The notes beneath the pieces were generated by a model that ran no database searches, had not been told where the DNA came from, and saw only the letters and a program-made list of their open reading frames with translations. Positions 1-5,844 of a stretch of DNA of 7,816 nt are shown here, in pieces; positions within the stretch are counted from its first letter, which is position 1, and the number at the start of each line of letters is the position of its first letter. The position numbers and the translations under genes are program-made. Source of the DNA: an uncultured Chlorobiaceae bacterium (GTDB lineage: Bacteria; Bacteroidota; Chlorobiia; Chlorobiales; Chlorobiaceae); the NCBI GenBank assembly GCA_903929845.1, contig CAIYWF010000096.1, positions 1 through 7,816 of the forward strand, in the 5' to 3' direction.

Positions 1-113
1 ACAACTGCCACCCTTTCTATACCGGAAAGCAGACTCTTGTCGATACCGCCGGACGCGTCGAACGCTTCAACAAGCGCTTTGCAAAATCCACAGCAGCACA
101 GGCAAACGTCTGA
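1..113 (+). CDS. rpmE: Ribosomal protein bL31, C-terminal part (5' end outside window)
   Basis: Reading from base 3, 36 codons lead to a TGA at 111-113. The peptide contains CHPFYTGKQ, then LVDTAGRVERFNKRF and a short Ala/Lys-rich tail. This is the hallmark C-terminal half of bL31, a protein of the large ribosomal subunit near the central protuberance that helps bridge the subunits. The Cys of CHPFYTG corresponds to the last zinc ligand of the zinc-binding (C+) form. The upstream CxxC-type ligands lie outside the window, so C+ status is inferred. The tail continues about ten residues past the usual FNKR(F/Y) ending, within normal variation. frr follows 53 bases later on the same strand, suggesting co-transcription of two translation genes. 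The identification is confident although only about half of the protein is visible. Confidence 0.9.
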   Translation, partial: NCHPFYTGKQTLVDTAGRVERFNKRFAKSTAAQANV

Positions 114-166
114 AGAACAGAGCTTGCGCTTTTGCGGCAAACCAACACTAACCTATCGAAACAGCT

Positions 167-727
167 ATGAGTGTCAGGGAGGTTTATCAGAAAACAGAGC
201 CTAAAATGAAAAAGACTATCGAGGCTTTTCAGCACGAAATCGCTTCGATCAGGACAGGAAAGGCAACAACGACACTGCTTGACCGTGTGAAGGTAGAGGC
301 TTATGGCCAGCAGATGCCACTGAAACAGGTCGGCAACATCAGTGTTCTTGATGTTCACACGCTTATTGTCCAGGTCTGGGACAAATCCATGGTATCGGCT
401 ACTGAAAGAGCTATCCGCGATGCCAATCTTGGGCTCAACCCTGCCGCCGACGGCCAGAACATTCGGGTCAGCATTCCTCCGCTCACTGAAGAGCGCCGGA
501 AAGAGTTTGTCAAACTCACCAAAAAATTTGGAGAGGACTCAAAAGTATCCCTTCGCAACCTTCGCCGCGACATGATTCAGGAGATTGAAAAGCTCGAAAA
601 ATCAAGAACGATCAGCGAAGACGACAAGAACAAGGGCAAAAAAGAGGCTGACGAGATGCTTCACAAATTTGAAAAACAGCTCACAGACCTGATCACCAAC
701 AAAGAAAAAGAGATCATGGAGGTATAG
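167..727 (+). CDS. frr: Ribosome recycling factor
   Basis: This cytoplasmic protein of 186 residues, almost exactly the family length of about 185, works with EF-G to split post-termination ribosomes into subunits. Domain I is the three-helix bundle formed by residues 1-30 and about 105-186. Domain II is the beta-rich insert of about residues 31-104. Family signatures are visible: IASIRTGKA (26-33), the core around VGNISVLDVHTLIVQVWD, RAIRDANLGLNP (81-92), IPPLTEERRKE (103-113) and SLRNLRRD (128-135), which carries the conserved arginines. ATG 167 is preceded by no clear Shine-Dalgarno, but the N-terminus matches the family, so the start is secure. The gene lies 53 bases after rpmE and ends 17 bases before a strong hairpin terminator. 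The usual neighbour pyrH is not seen here. Confidence 0.98.
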   Translation: MSVREVYQKTEPKMKKTIEAFQHEIASIRTGKATTTLLDRVKVEAYGQQMPLKQVGNISVLDVHTLIVQVWDKSMVSATERAIRDANLGLNPAADGQNIRVSIPPLTEERRKEFVKLTKKFGEDSKVSLRNLRRDMIQEIEKLEKSRTISEDDKNKGKKEADEMLHKFEKQLTDLITNKEKEIMEV

Positions 728-743
728 CGACCGAGCAACTACC

Positions 744-781
744 AAAGTAAAAAGCCGGAGTTACATCCGGCTTTTTACTTT
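744..781. terminator. Bidirectional intrinsic terminator between frr and bchY
   Basis: Bases 744-759 pair perfectly with 766-781 (16 bp) around a six-base loop, GTTACA. The GC core is GCCGGA/TCCGGC, flanked by an A run on the left arm and a T run on the right arm. This gives the U-tail needed on either strand. It lies 17 bases after the frr stop and 17 bases after the bchY stop on the opposite strand, so it can serve both convergent transcripts. Confidence 0.93.
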
Positions 782-798
782 TTACGCAGATACACACA

Positions 799-2016
799 CT
801 ACCCCTCAAAATACTCCTTCATGTTCCTGAACACCTCTCTCTTCCCAAGCAGTCCACCAATCATCCCAAGAACCGTTGCTGCCCCCGCAGCAAAAAAGAG
901 TGGCCGTGCAGAAATGTTGTTCGTATAATAGATTGCAGGGATTCCCCGCTCTTTGGCGAAGCTGTCCAGCGAAGTTGTGCCAATGACAAGATCGGGTTCA
1001 TAGTCAATTACAGCCTGCATATCCTCTTCAAGATATTTACGATATCGGATCTCTGTGCCGAGCATCGAAAGGACGTTGTGGTCTTCCTCGCCAAGCGCAT
1101 TCCTCGCAATAGAGGTCGACGCATAAGGCACCTCAAGCCCGGCTTCAAGCAGCAGGCGCACTACCGGCAGTTCGTTCCCTTCATAACCAGCGACAATCAC
1201 TTTGCCCTTCAAATGGTTAAACCGGGCAAGCACATCCCGCGTCTTCTGGCTTTCCTCCTCAGCAACAGCCTGAACTGTAGCTACATCAAGATCAAGAGCT
1301 TCCCCGATACGGCGTATCCACTGCGCGGTGGCATTCGCTCCGATCGGATTTCCTTTAACAATCTTCACGCCATGCTCTTCAAAAAGCGCAGTCGAACGTT
1401 CATAAAAGGGGTGGAGCACCGCACAAGCCTCAACCTGGCCAGCTTCTATATAGTCTTCCAGCGCTGTTCCAGGAAGCGCAATGACTGACTCAACGCCGAT
1501 TTTCTGGAGAATTGCGCCAATCATCATCGCATCCACCGGAAAAATCTCTCCCAGCACCACAAGCGATTTAGCTTTTTTCTCTCTGGAAAACCCTGCAAAA
1601 CGTTTCAAAAGTGTAGCAACAGCAACATCTTTTGCTTCAGGATGTGTCCTTATCTGAAAGGCAGGCAGACGCACGAGAAGCACCTCTGCATTGCCGATTT
1701 TCCTGGGTAACAACTCTTCGGCGATACCAGCCGTCTCAGCAACACAGGTACTGACAACCGGAATAAAACGCACCGCCGGATCACGGGCAATCTCCTCTAT
1801 GGTGCGGCGAAGATCGTCAATCATGGTGCCACCAGATATCTGCACATTCATCAATTCAGGTGATACAATCGATTTACGTGCAGCATAAAAGTGCGAAACA
1901 AAGGTCAGCCCGTAAAGACATCCCTGATCCGCGACCAGACAGACCTGAACACCATCAATTCTTGTCAGTACCCTCAGTCCGCCGAATGCAGGACACATCG
2001 ACTGGGGATGCAGCAT
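799..2016 (-). CDS. bchY: Chlorophyllide a reductase subunit Y (BchY)
   Basis: BchY pairs with BchZ to form the catalytic component of the nitrogenase-like chlorophyllide oxidoreductase. With the reductase BchX it reduces the C7=C8 bond of chlorophyllide a on the way to bacteriochlorophyll a. The protein is 405 residues from the chosen start. It opens with MLHPQSMCPAFGGLRV and continues with the BchY signature QGCLYGLTFVSHFYAARKS (31-49). C8, C33 and C91 (in VVSTCVAETAG) are the likely iron-sulfur ligands, in a NifD/BchN-like arrangement. The GYEGNELPVVRLLLEAG stretch (277-293) and the C-terminal NNISARPLFFAAGA also fit. It is shorter than the roughly 480 residues I recall for purple-bacterial BchY. 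An open frame extends upstream to 2136, but ATG 2014-2016 was preferred: it follows the upstream stop by one base, has AAGG seven bases before it, and places the MCPAFGG motif as expected. Neither bchX nor bchZ is in the window. Confidence 0.93.
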   Translation of the reverse strand: MLHPQSMCPAFGGLRVLTRIDGVQVCLVADQGCLYGLTFVSHFYAARKSIVSPELMNVQISGGTMIDDLRRTIEEIARDPAVRFIPVVSTCVAETAGIAEELLPRKIGNAEVLLVRLPAFQIRTHPEAKDVAVATLLKRFAGFSREKKAKSLVVLGEIFPVDAMMIGAILQKIGVESVIALPGTALEDYIEAGQVEACAVLHPFYERSTALFEEHGVKIVKGNPIGANATAQWIRRIGEALDLDVATVQAVAEEESQKTRDVLARFNHLKGKVIVAGYEGNELPVVRLLLEAGLEVPYASTSIARNALGEEDHNVLSMLGTEIRYRKYLEEDMQAVIDYEPDLVIGTTSLDSFAKERGIPAIYYTNNISARPLFFAAGAATVLGMIGGLLGKREVFRNMKEYFEG

Positions 2017-2017
2017 G

Positions 2018-3040
2018 TCACAACCTTTTTTCTCCATGAAGCACAACTGTTTTTTTGACCTGTTGAATATATGCGCCATCGACCATTTTTTTGGGCATTC
2101 CCTTGAGCCGCACTGTCGCTGCAGAGTAGTTTGCAAATCTGCCCGTCATCAACCTGAAATATTTCGTCCCAGCCATAGATGTTGGCCAAACAAAAGCCTT
2201 GATTCCCGAAGAACGCAAAGGAGTAATTTGTTGGTGTGCCCTCTTCTCTGTCTCGAAGGTAGCAAGAACAATGGCATAATCACCTTTAACAAGCACAAGA
2301 GAATCGGCAACACCTCCTGGTGACTTTATCGGATAAACAGTGGCGACTGAGCGTGGAGTAGCAACGACAGCAACCGCTCTGCGATCTACTACAGTGGCAA
2401 CTCTTTTGGAAGGCTCCACTGTTGACGAGAAATAAGTGCTCCACGACAACCGGCCATACACTATTGCAAGCAACAAGCCAACAAGAACAACCACGGAAAG
2501 AGGCAAAATAAATCCGGGCGACCTCCTCTCGCTCCTTTCCTCCTTAAGCTGCGGCAAAACAACCTCTTTCAAATCCTGATACTCCCTGTTCAGCAGCTCT
2601 TCCAACGTACGATCAGGAAAAAAGCTGTACGCGCCATCTTCAGGGGCGAAGCGACCTATCCCCTGCAGATGGAGCGCTTTTTCCTGCTGAAGAGTGGAAG
2701 AGAAGAGTGTGGCAAGAGTCCGGGAAAACTTTGCAGCTTCACCCTGATTCATTGAAAGTCGCGAAACAGCAAGGGAGAGCGAGGCATCGGCGCCAGAAAG
2801 AGCGCTCTCAAACCTCAATTTGTTAAGGGGTGGCGCAAAGACCATGACCGAGCCGCTGCTCCGTTTTGACGCAGGAACATGTGTTACATAAAATGAGCCA
2901 AGCCCTTTGATCGAAAGCTTCCGAAAAGCAAGCAGCTCAGCAACCATTGCGCCGCAAAATCCATTGAAAAGAGATGCCGCTTCCTGCCTCTCCAGATCAA
3001 GCAATACTGCCAGCTCCTCTGTCAATTCTCGATTAATCAT
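2018..3040 (-). CDS. Membrane-anchored tandem HU-like and SPOR domain protein
   Basis: This protein of 340 residues has a clear modular build. Residues 1-80 and about 84-142 look like two divergent HU/CCDC81-like DNA-binding folds. Each has an amphipathic helical region followed by a beta turn (KLSIKGLGSFYV at 41-52; ALHLQGIGRFAPEDGAYSF at 122-140). A basic stretch (KEERSERR, 166-173) precedes one transmembrane helix (about 176-197), which predicts a cytoplasmic N-terminus and a periplasmic C-terminus. A Val/Ala/Thr-rich linker with repeated VATV follows. Residues about 253-328 resemble a SPOR domain (DYAIVLATFETEKRAHQQITPLRSSGIKAFVWP, then YFRLMTGRFANYSAATV), which in characterised proteins binds denuded septal peptidoglycan. 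Similar HU-SPOR proteins are known in Bacteroidetes/Chlorobi, but I know no established function. The stop lies one base before bchY. ATG 3040 has only a weak upstream GAG. Domain boundaries are by eye. Confidence 0.82.
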   Translation of the reverse strand: MINRELTEELAVLLDLERQEAASLFNGFCGAMVAELLAFRKLSIKGLGSFYVTHVPASKRSSGSVMVFAPPLNKLRFESALSGADASLSLAVSRLSMNQGEAAKFSRTLATLFSSTLQQEKALHLQGIGRFAPEDGAYSFFPDRTLEELLNREYQDLKEVVLPQLKEERSERRSPGFILPLSVVVLVGLLLAIVYGRLSWSTYFSSTVEPSKRVATVVDRRAVAVVATPRSVATVYPIKSPGGVADSLVLVKGDYAIVLATFETEKRAHQQITPLRSSGIKAFVWPTSMAGTKYFRLMTGRFANYSAATVRLKGMPKKMVDGAYIQQVKKTVVLHGEKRL

Positions 3041-3187
3041 AGGCCATCACTCTTGCGTAACAAGCGCTCTGCACTGTTATGTTAATAAAAAACGAATATA
3101 ACACATCCCCCATGAAAACCCTGCCTGTCTTGCTTTTTGCTCCCAAACGAACGACATCGACTGAAACAATCAACGGGAAATTTCAAA
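3041..3187. promoter_or_regulatory. Divergent intergenic region (HU-SPOR/bchY and xseA promoters)
   Basis: This 147-base AT-rich spacer must carry promoters in both directions. A spaced inverted repeat, TGTTAT (3075-3080) and ATAACA (3098-3103), sits in its AT-rich part and could be an operator or chance. On the minus strand TTATATTCG (about 3094-3102) could be a -10-like element for the HU-SPOR/bchY transcript. I see no convincing -35 for either gene, so individual promoter elements are not called. Confidence 0.35.
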
Positions 3188-4453
3188 ATGTTTTCCTTTA
3201 TTGAGAAGCAAGATAGCTACAGCCCACCTCCAGCACAAGATGACATGGACCCAGTAATTCTCTCAGTCAGCGAACTGACACAGCAAATAAAAACCGGACT
3301 TGAAACTCTTTTTCCTCAAGTAAGGATCAAGGGAGAGATATCAAACTGCAAGCAGCACGGTTCGGGGCACATCTACCTGACACTGAAAGATGAGGGCGCC
3401 CAGATACCCGCCGTTATCTGGAAAACCACGGCAAACCGTCTTGCGGCGACACTCAAGGATGGCATGAATGTGGTTGCTGAAGGACGTCTTGAGGTTTATC
3501 CTCCATCCGGACGCTATCAACTTATCTGCACGTCAGTCGCTGAAGCCGGGCAGGGGGCGCTGCAACAGGCTTTTGCTGAACTCTTGCAAAAACTTGCCAA
3601 AGCGGGCTATTTCAGCACTGAACGCAAAAGAGCTGTTCCAGCTCTTCCAGAGACCATCGGACTCATTACTTCACCTACCGGGGCGGTGATTGAAGATATG
3701 AGCAACGTGCTTGAACGGCGATTTCCTGCCGCCAGAGTTCTTCTTTATCCTGTCAGGGTTCAGGGCACTGGCGCGGCTGAAGAGGTTGCATCCGGAATCG
3801 CCTTTTTCAATACCACGAAAAAAAAGCAGCATCGACCCGAAGTGATTATTGTTGCCAGAGGAGGAGGCTCGCTTGAAGACTTGCAGGCCTTCAACGGAGA
3901 ACTTGTCGCCAATGCCATCTATCACTCGAAGATACCGGTCATCAGCGCCATCGGCCACGAAACCGACCTCACCATTGCTGATATGGTAGCCGATCTTCGG
4001 GCTGGAACCCCGTCCATCGCTGCAGAACTCGCCGTGCCTGATACCCAGGAGCTGCTGCGAAACATCAGCAATCTTCAGTCAAGACAGGAGAGGCTGCTTA
4101 TGGCAAAGCTTGAGGGCGCAGACCGTCACGTCTATTCAATCTGCAGCAGTTACGCCTTTAATCGCCCTCCGCTACAGATGCAGCAGTTTCATGAACGGCT
4201 CGATTCCCTTGTTGCCCTTATGTCGCGCACCATCACCACCACCTACAGTCAGCGAGTGCAACACTACGCTTCAGTCAAACAGCAACTGGGGCTCCTCGAC
4301 TACCGGAAAACGCTTGAACGGGGATATGTTCTTGTCAGAAAAGAGGGGAAATTCATGACCGGCGCCAACAAGCTGCAGCCTTCTGACGGAGTGGAGCTTC
4401 TGTTTCATGATGGAACACTGCCCGCCTTAATCAGTGGTGAGAAGCTGCCCTGA
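3188..4453 (+). CDS. xseA: Exodeoxyribonuclease VII large subunit
   Basis: XseA is the catalytic subunit of exonuclease VII, which with several XseB copies degrades single-stranded DNA from both ends in the cytoplasm during repair. From ATG 3188 it has 421 residues. An N-terminal OB-fold (about 24-118) includes LSVSELTQQIKTGLE, VRIKGEISNCKQHGSGHIYLTLKD and EGRLEVYPPSGRYQL. The catalytic region follows with IGLITSPTGAVIEDM (158-171), VARGGGSLEDLQAFN (222-236) and IGHETDLTIADMVADLRAGTPS (255-276). A helical region and the usual C-terminal LDYRKTLERGYVLV close it. The frame stays open upstream to a TTG at 3137. ATG 3188 is preferred because a GGGA lies nine bases before it; ATG 3245 is also possible, since family homology begins just after it. 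No xseB is adjacent. The 3' end overlaps convergent kdsB by 23 bp and no terminator hairpin is seen there. Confidence 0.96.
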   Translation: MFSFIEKQDSYSPPPAQDDMDPVILSVSELTQQIKTGLETLFPQVRIKGEISNCKQHGSGHIYLTLKDEGAQIPAVIWKTTANRLAATLKDGMNVVAEGRLEVYPPSGRYQLICTSVAEAGQGALQQAFAELLQKLAKAGYFSTERKRAVPALPETIGLITSPTGAVIEDMSNVLERRFPAARVLLYPVRVQGTGAAEEVASGIAFFNTTKKKQHRPEVIIVARGGGSLEDLQAFNGELVANAIYHSKIPVISAIGHETDLTIADMVADLRAGTPSIAAELAVPDTQELLRNISNLQSRQERLLMAKLEGADRHVYSICSSYAFNRPPLQMQQFHERLDSLVALMSRTITTTYSQRVQHYASVKQQLGLLDYRKTLERGYVLVRKEGKFMTGANKLQPSDGVELLFHDGTLPALISGEKLP

Positions 4454-5174
4454 TAATACTCCGAACAAGCTCAAGATCCTCAAGCGTGTTCACCCCCGGA
4501 TTATCCACAAGCGTTGTGACGCACTTAATACGGAAGCCGTTTTCCAACAGCCGGAGCTGCTCAAGCGACTCAGCCTGTTCGAGCATGGATGGTGGAAGGG
4601 TTGCGAATTGCGCCAGCGCCCCTGAGCTGAATGCGTAGAGACCTATATGACGATAGAAAATGGTTGACGGAAGCACGTTGCGCCTGAAAGGGATTGGGCA
4701 TCGCGAAAAATAAAGCGCATATCCTTTGGAATCAAGAACAACCTTCACCTGATGAGGATCTTCGATCTGTTCTTCATCATCAGGCTGAAGCGGAAAAACC
4801 AGGGTTGAACAATCAGGAGGATGATCAGAAAAGAAGGGTTCAAGAGCAAGATCGATATTTTCAGGACTGATCAGGGGCTCATCGCCCTGTAAATTGACAA
4901 AAACATCTCCCCCGATCTGCCGGGCAGCTTCAGCGATACGCTCGGTACCACAGGTCGCATTGGGCGAGGTCATAAAAACTTCTGCCCCGCACACCTCCAG
5001 AACGCTCGCTATCTCCCGACTGTCGGTTGCCACAACTACCCTTCCGGCCAACCGTGACTTCAGCGCCTGACGCCAGGTACGAACAATCAGCGGTTCTCCT
5101 TCAATATCTGCAAGCATTTTTTTGTCGAGACGGCTTGAATCAAGCCTCGCAGGAATCAGAATAACCGCGTTCAT
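4431..5174 (-). CDS. kdsB: 3-deoxy-manno-octulosonate cytidylyltransferase (CMP-KDO synthetase)
   Basis: KdsB activates KDO with CTP to give CMP-KDO, the donor for the inner core of lipopolysaccharide, in the cytoplasm. At 247 residues it matches the family (E. coli 248). Motifs: IPARLDSSRLDKKML (7-21), VVATDS (47-52), CGTERIAEA (75-83), VNLQGDEPLI (93-102, metal-binding D98), HQVKVVLD (141-148), ALYFSRCPIPF (153-163), HIGLYAF (176-182) and LEQLRLLENG (204-213). Two departures stand out. The usual RLPGKPL loop reads RLDKKML, with the aligned R10, R15 and K19 kept. The C-terminal GVDTPEDL motif reads GVNTLEDL, putting N229 where a magnesium-ligand Asp normally sits. The start ATG overlaps the upstream YggU-family stop as ATGA, so translational coupling is likely. 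The 3' end overlaps xseA in antisense. A related sugar-acid cytidylyltransferase activity cannot be excluded. Confidence 0.94.
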   Translation of the reverse strand: MNAVILIPARLDSSRLDKKMLADIEGEPLIVRTWRQALKSRLAGRVVVATDSREIASVLEVCGAEVFMTSPNATCGTERIAEAARQIGGDVFVNLQGDEPLISPENIDLALEPFFSDHPPDCSTLVFPLQPDDEEQIEDPHQVKVVLDSKGYALYFSRCPIPFRRNVLPSTIFYRHIGLYAFSSGALAQFATLPPSMLEQAESLEQLRLLENGFRIKCVTTLVDNPGVNTLEDLELVRSIIRAASHH

Positions 5175-5488
5175 GAGGGAATCAGAAATGGTTCGAAAAT
5201 ATGGCTTGCAGCTTCAGCGCTGATTCCTTCAATCATCACGCTCTTCGTCCGAGAGCTTCTGCCGGACACGATATGCACCCTATACTGAGGAACACCGAAC
5301 ACCTTCGCAAACAGTTCGCAACACTCCTCATTCGCCGCATCATCTACCGGCGCTGCTTTCAGGCTCACCTTCAGGCCCCCGTTATAGGTACCGCAAATCC
5401 TGCTTTTTGATGAGCGGGGCTGTGCCTTAACGACAAAAATCACACAGCCCCCTTTTTCACGGAGCTCAATCACCTGACCGTTACCCAA
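5171..5488 (-). CDS. YggU/DUF167 (UPF0235) family protein
   Basis: This small protein of 105 residues belongs to the widespread DUF167/YggU family, which has a known fold but no firmly established function. The signatures are VVKAQPRSSKSRI (19-31), LKVSLKAAPVDDAANEE (39-55) and VHIVSGRSSRTKSVMIEG (71-88). The chosen start is a TTG at 5486-5488, eight bases inside the end of gatC. An AAGGTG lies about ten bases upstream and supports it. A GTG at 5471-5473, five codons in, is the alternative. The stop overlaps the kdsB start by four bases (ATGA). The gene therefore sits in a tightly packed gatC-yggU-kdsB string, but the neighbours do not clarify its role. Confidence 0.9.
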   Translation of the reverse strand: MGNGQVIELREKGGCVIFVVKAQPRSSKSRICGTYNGGLKVSLKAAPVDDAANEECCELFAKVFGVPQYRVHIVSGRSSRTKSVMIEGISAEAASHIFEPFLIPS

Positions 5489-5768
5489 TCACTTTTGGCA
5501 CCTTGAAAAAGCGATCCTGCCTGTCAGGAGCATTCTGCAAGACCTCCCCTGAAGAGAGAGCAGGAAGCTGAACATCCTCCCGAAGCACATTGACCGGGTC
5601 GTGAATGCTGCTGAGCGGCAAAACTCCATCCGTATCGACTTCATTGAGCTTTTCGACATAGTGAAGGATATTATTGAGCTCAGTGGTCATCGTCAGCATC
5701 TCTTCATCGCTGAACCTCAGCTTGGCCAATTCGGCGATATAGGCAACATCCTGAGTAGTAACCGACAT
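5481..5768 (-). CDS. gatC: Asp/Glu-tRNA amidotransferase subunit C
   Basis: GatC is the small stabilising subunit of the GatCAB amidotransferase, which converts misacylated Glu-tRNA(Gln) and/or Asp-tRNA(Asn) to the amidated forms in the cytoplasm. The 95-residue length is typical. Family features are VAYIAELAKLRFSDEE (8-23), a central helix ILHYVEKLNEVDTDGV (34-49), VLREDV (61-66) and the C-terminal NAPDRQDRFFKVPKVI (79-94), which wraps around GatA. gatA and gatB are not in this window, which is common. ATG 5768 has no recognisable Shine-Dalgarno. The gene overlaps the downstream yggU by eight bases and lies 76 bases after gltA with a hairpin between them. Confidence 0.95.
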   Translation of the reverse strand: MSVTTQDVAYIAELAKLRFSDEEMLTMTTELNNILHYVEKLNEVDTDGVLPLSSIHDPVNVLREDVQLPALSSGEVLQNAPDRQDRFFKVPKVIG

Positions 5769-5800
5769 AATAACGTCATCGTAACATTAATAAAGACAGT

Positions 5801-5837
5801 TCAAGGAGTTTCCAGTGAGATCATGAAAACTCCTTGA
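5801..5837. repeat. 11-bp inverted repeat in the gltA-gatC spacer
   Basis: TCAAGGAGTTT (5801-5811) is perfectly complementary to AAACTCCTTGA (5827-5837), with a 15-base loop containing the palindrome TCATGA. It begins eight bases after the gltA stop on the minus strand. No U-run follows (the next minus-strand bases are ACTGTCTTTA), so it is not a standard intrinsic terminator. It could end or stabilise the gltA transcript, attenuate read-through into gatC, or bind a protein. Confidence 0.6.
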
Positions 5838-5844
5838 CAAAGAA

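Noticed and set aside
342..575. Open frames on both strands inside frr
   Set aside because: They are out-of-frame shadows of a strongly conserved gene and their translations show no family features.
1078..1488. Plus-strand open frame of 136 codons antisense to bchY
   Set aside because: It lies opposite conserved BchY motifs and its composition is basic and low in recognisable motifs, typical of an antisense shadow.
2017..2136. N-terminal extension of bchY by 40 codons to ATG 2136, or ATG 2037
   Set aside because: The extension lies wholly inside the HU-SPOR coding region, has no resemblance to BchY and lacks a Shine-Dalgarno. ATG 2016 fits the family N-terminus and sits one base after the upstream stop.
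3137..3187. TTG start at 3137 extending xseA by 17 codons
   Set aside because: The added residues are not typical of XseA and no ribosome-binding sequence precedes the TTG; ATG 3188 has GGGA at suitable spacing.
3112..3204. Thirty-codon open frame with a mildly hydrophobic start (MKTLPVLLFAP) overlapping the xseA start in another frame
   Set aside because: It has no Shine-Dalgarno and no recognisable similarity. A leader peptide is possible but nothing in the sequence supports it beyond its being open.
5834..5839. TTGACA on the plus strand as a -35 box
   Set aside because: It points into the 3' end of gltA with no matching -10 or plus-strand gene, and it is largely part of the hairpin arm.
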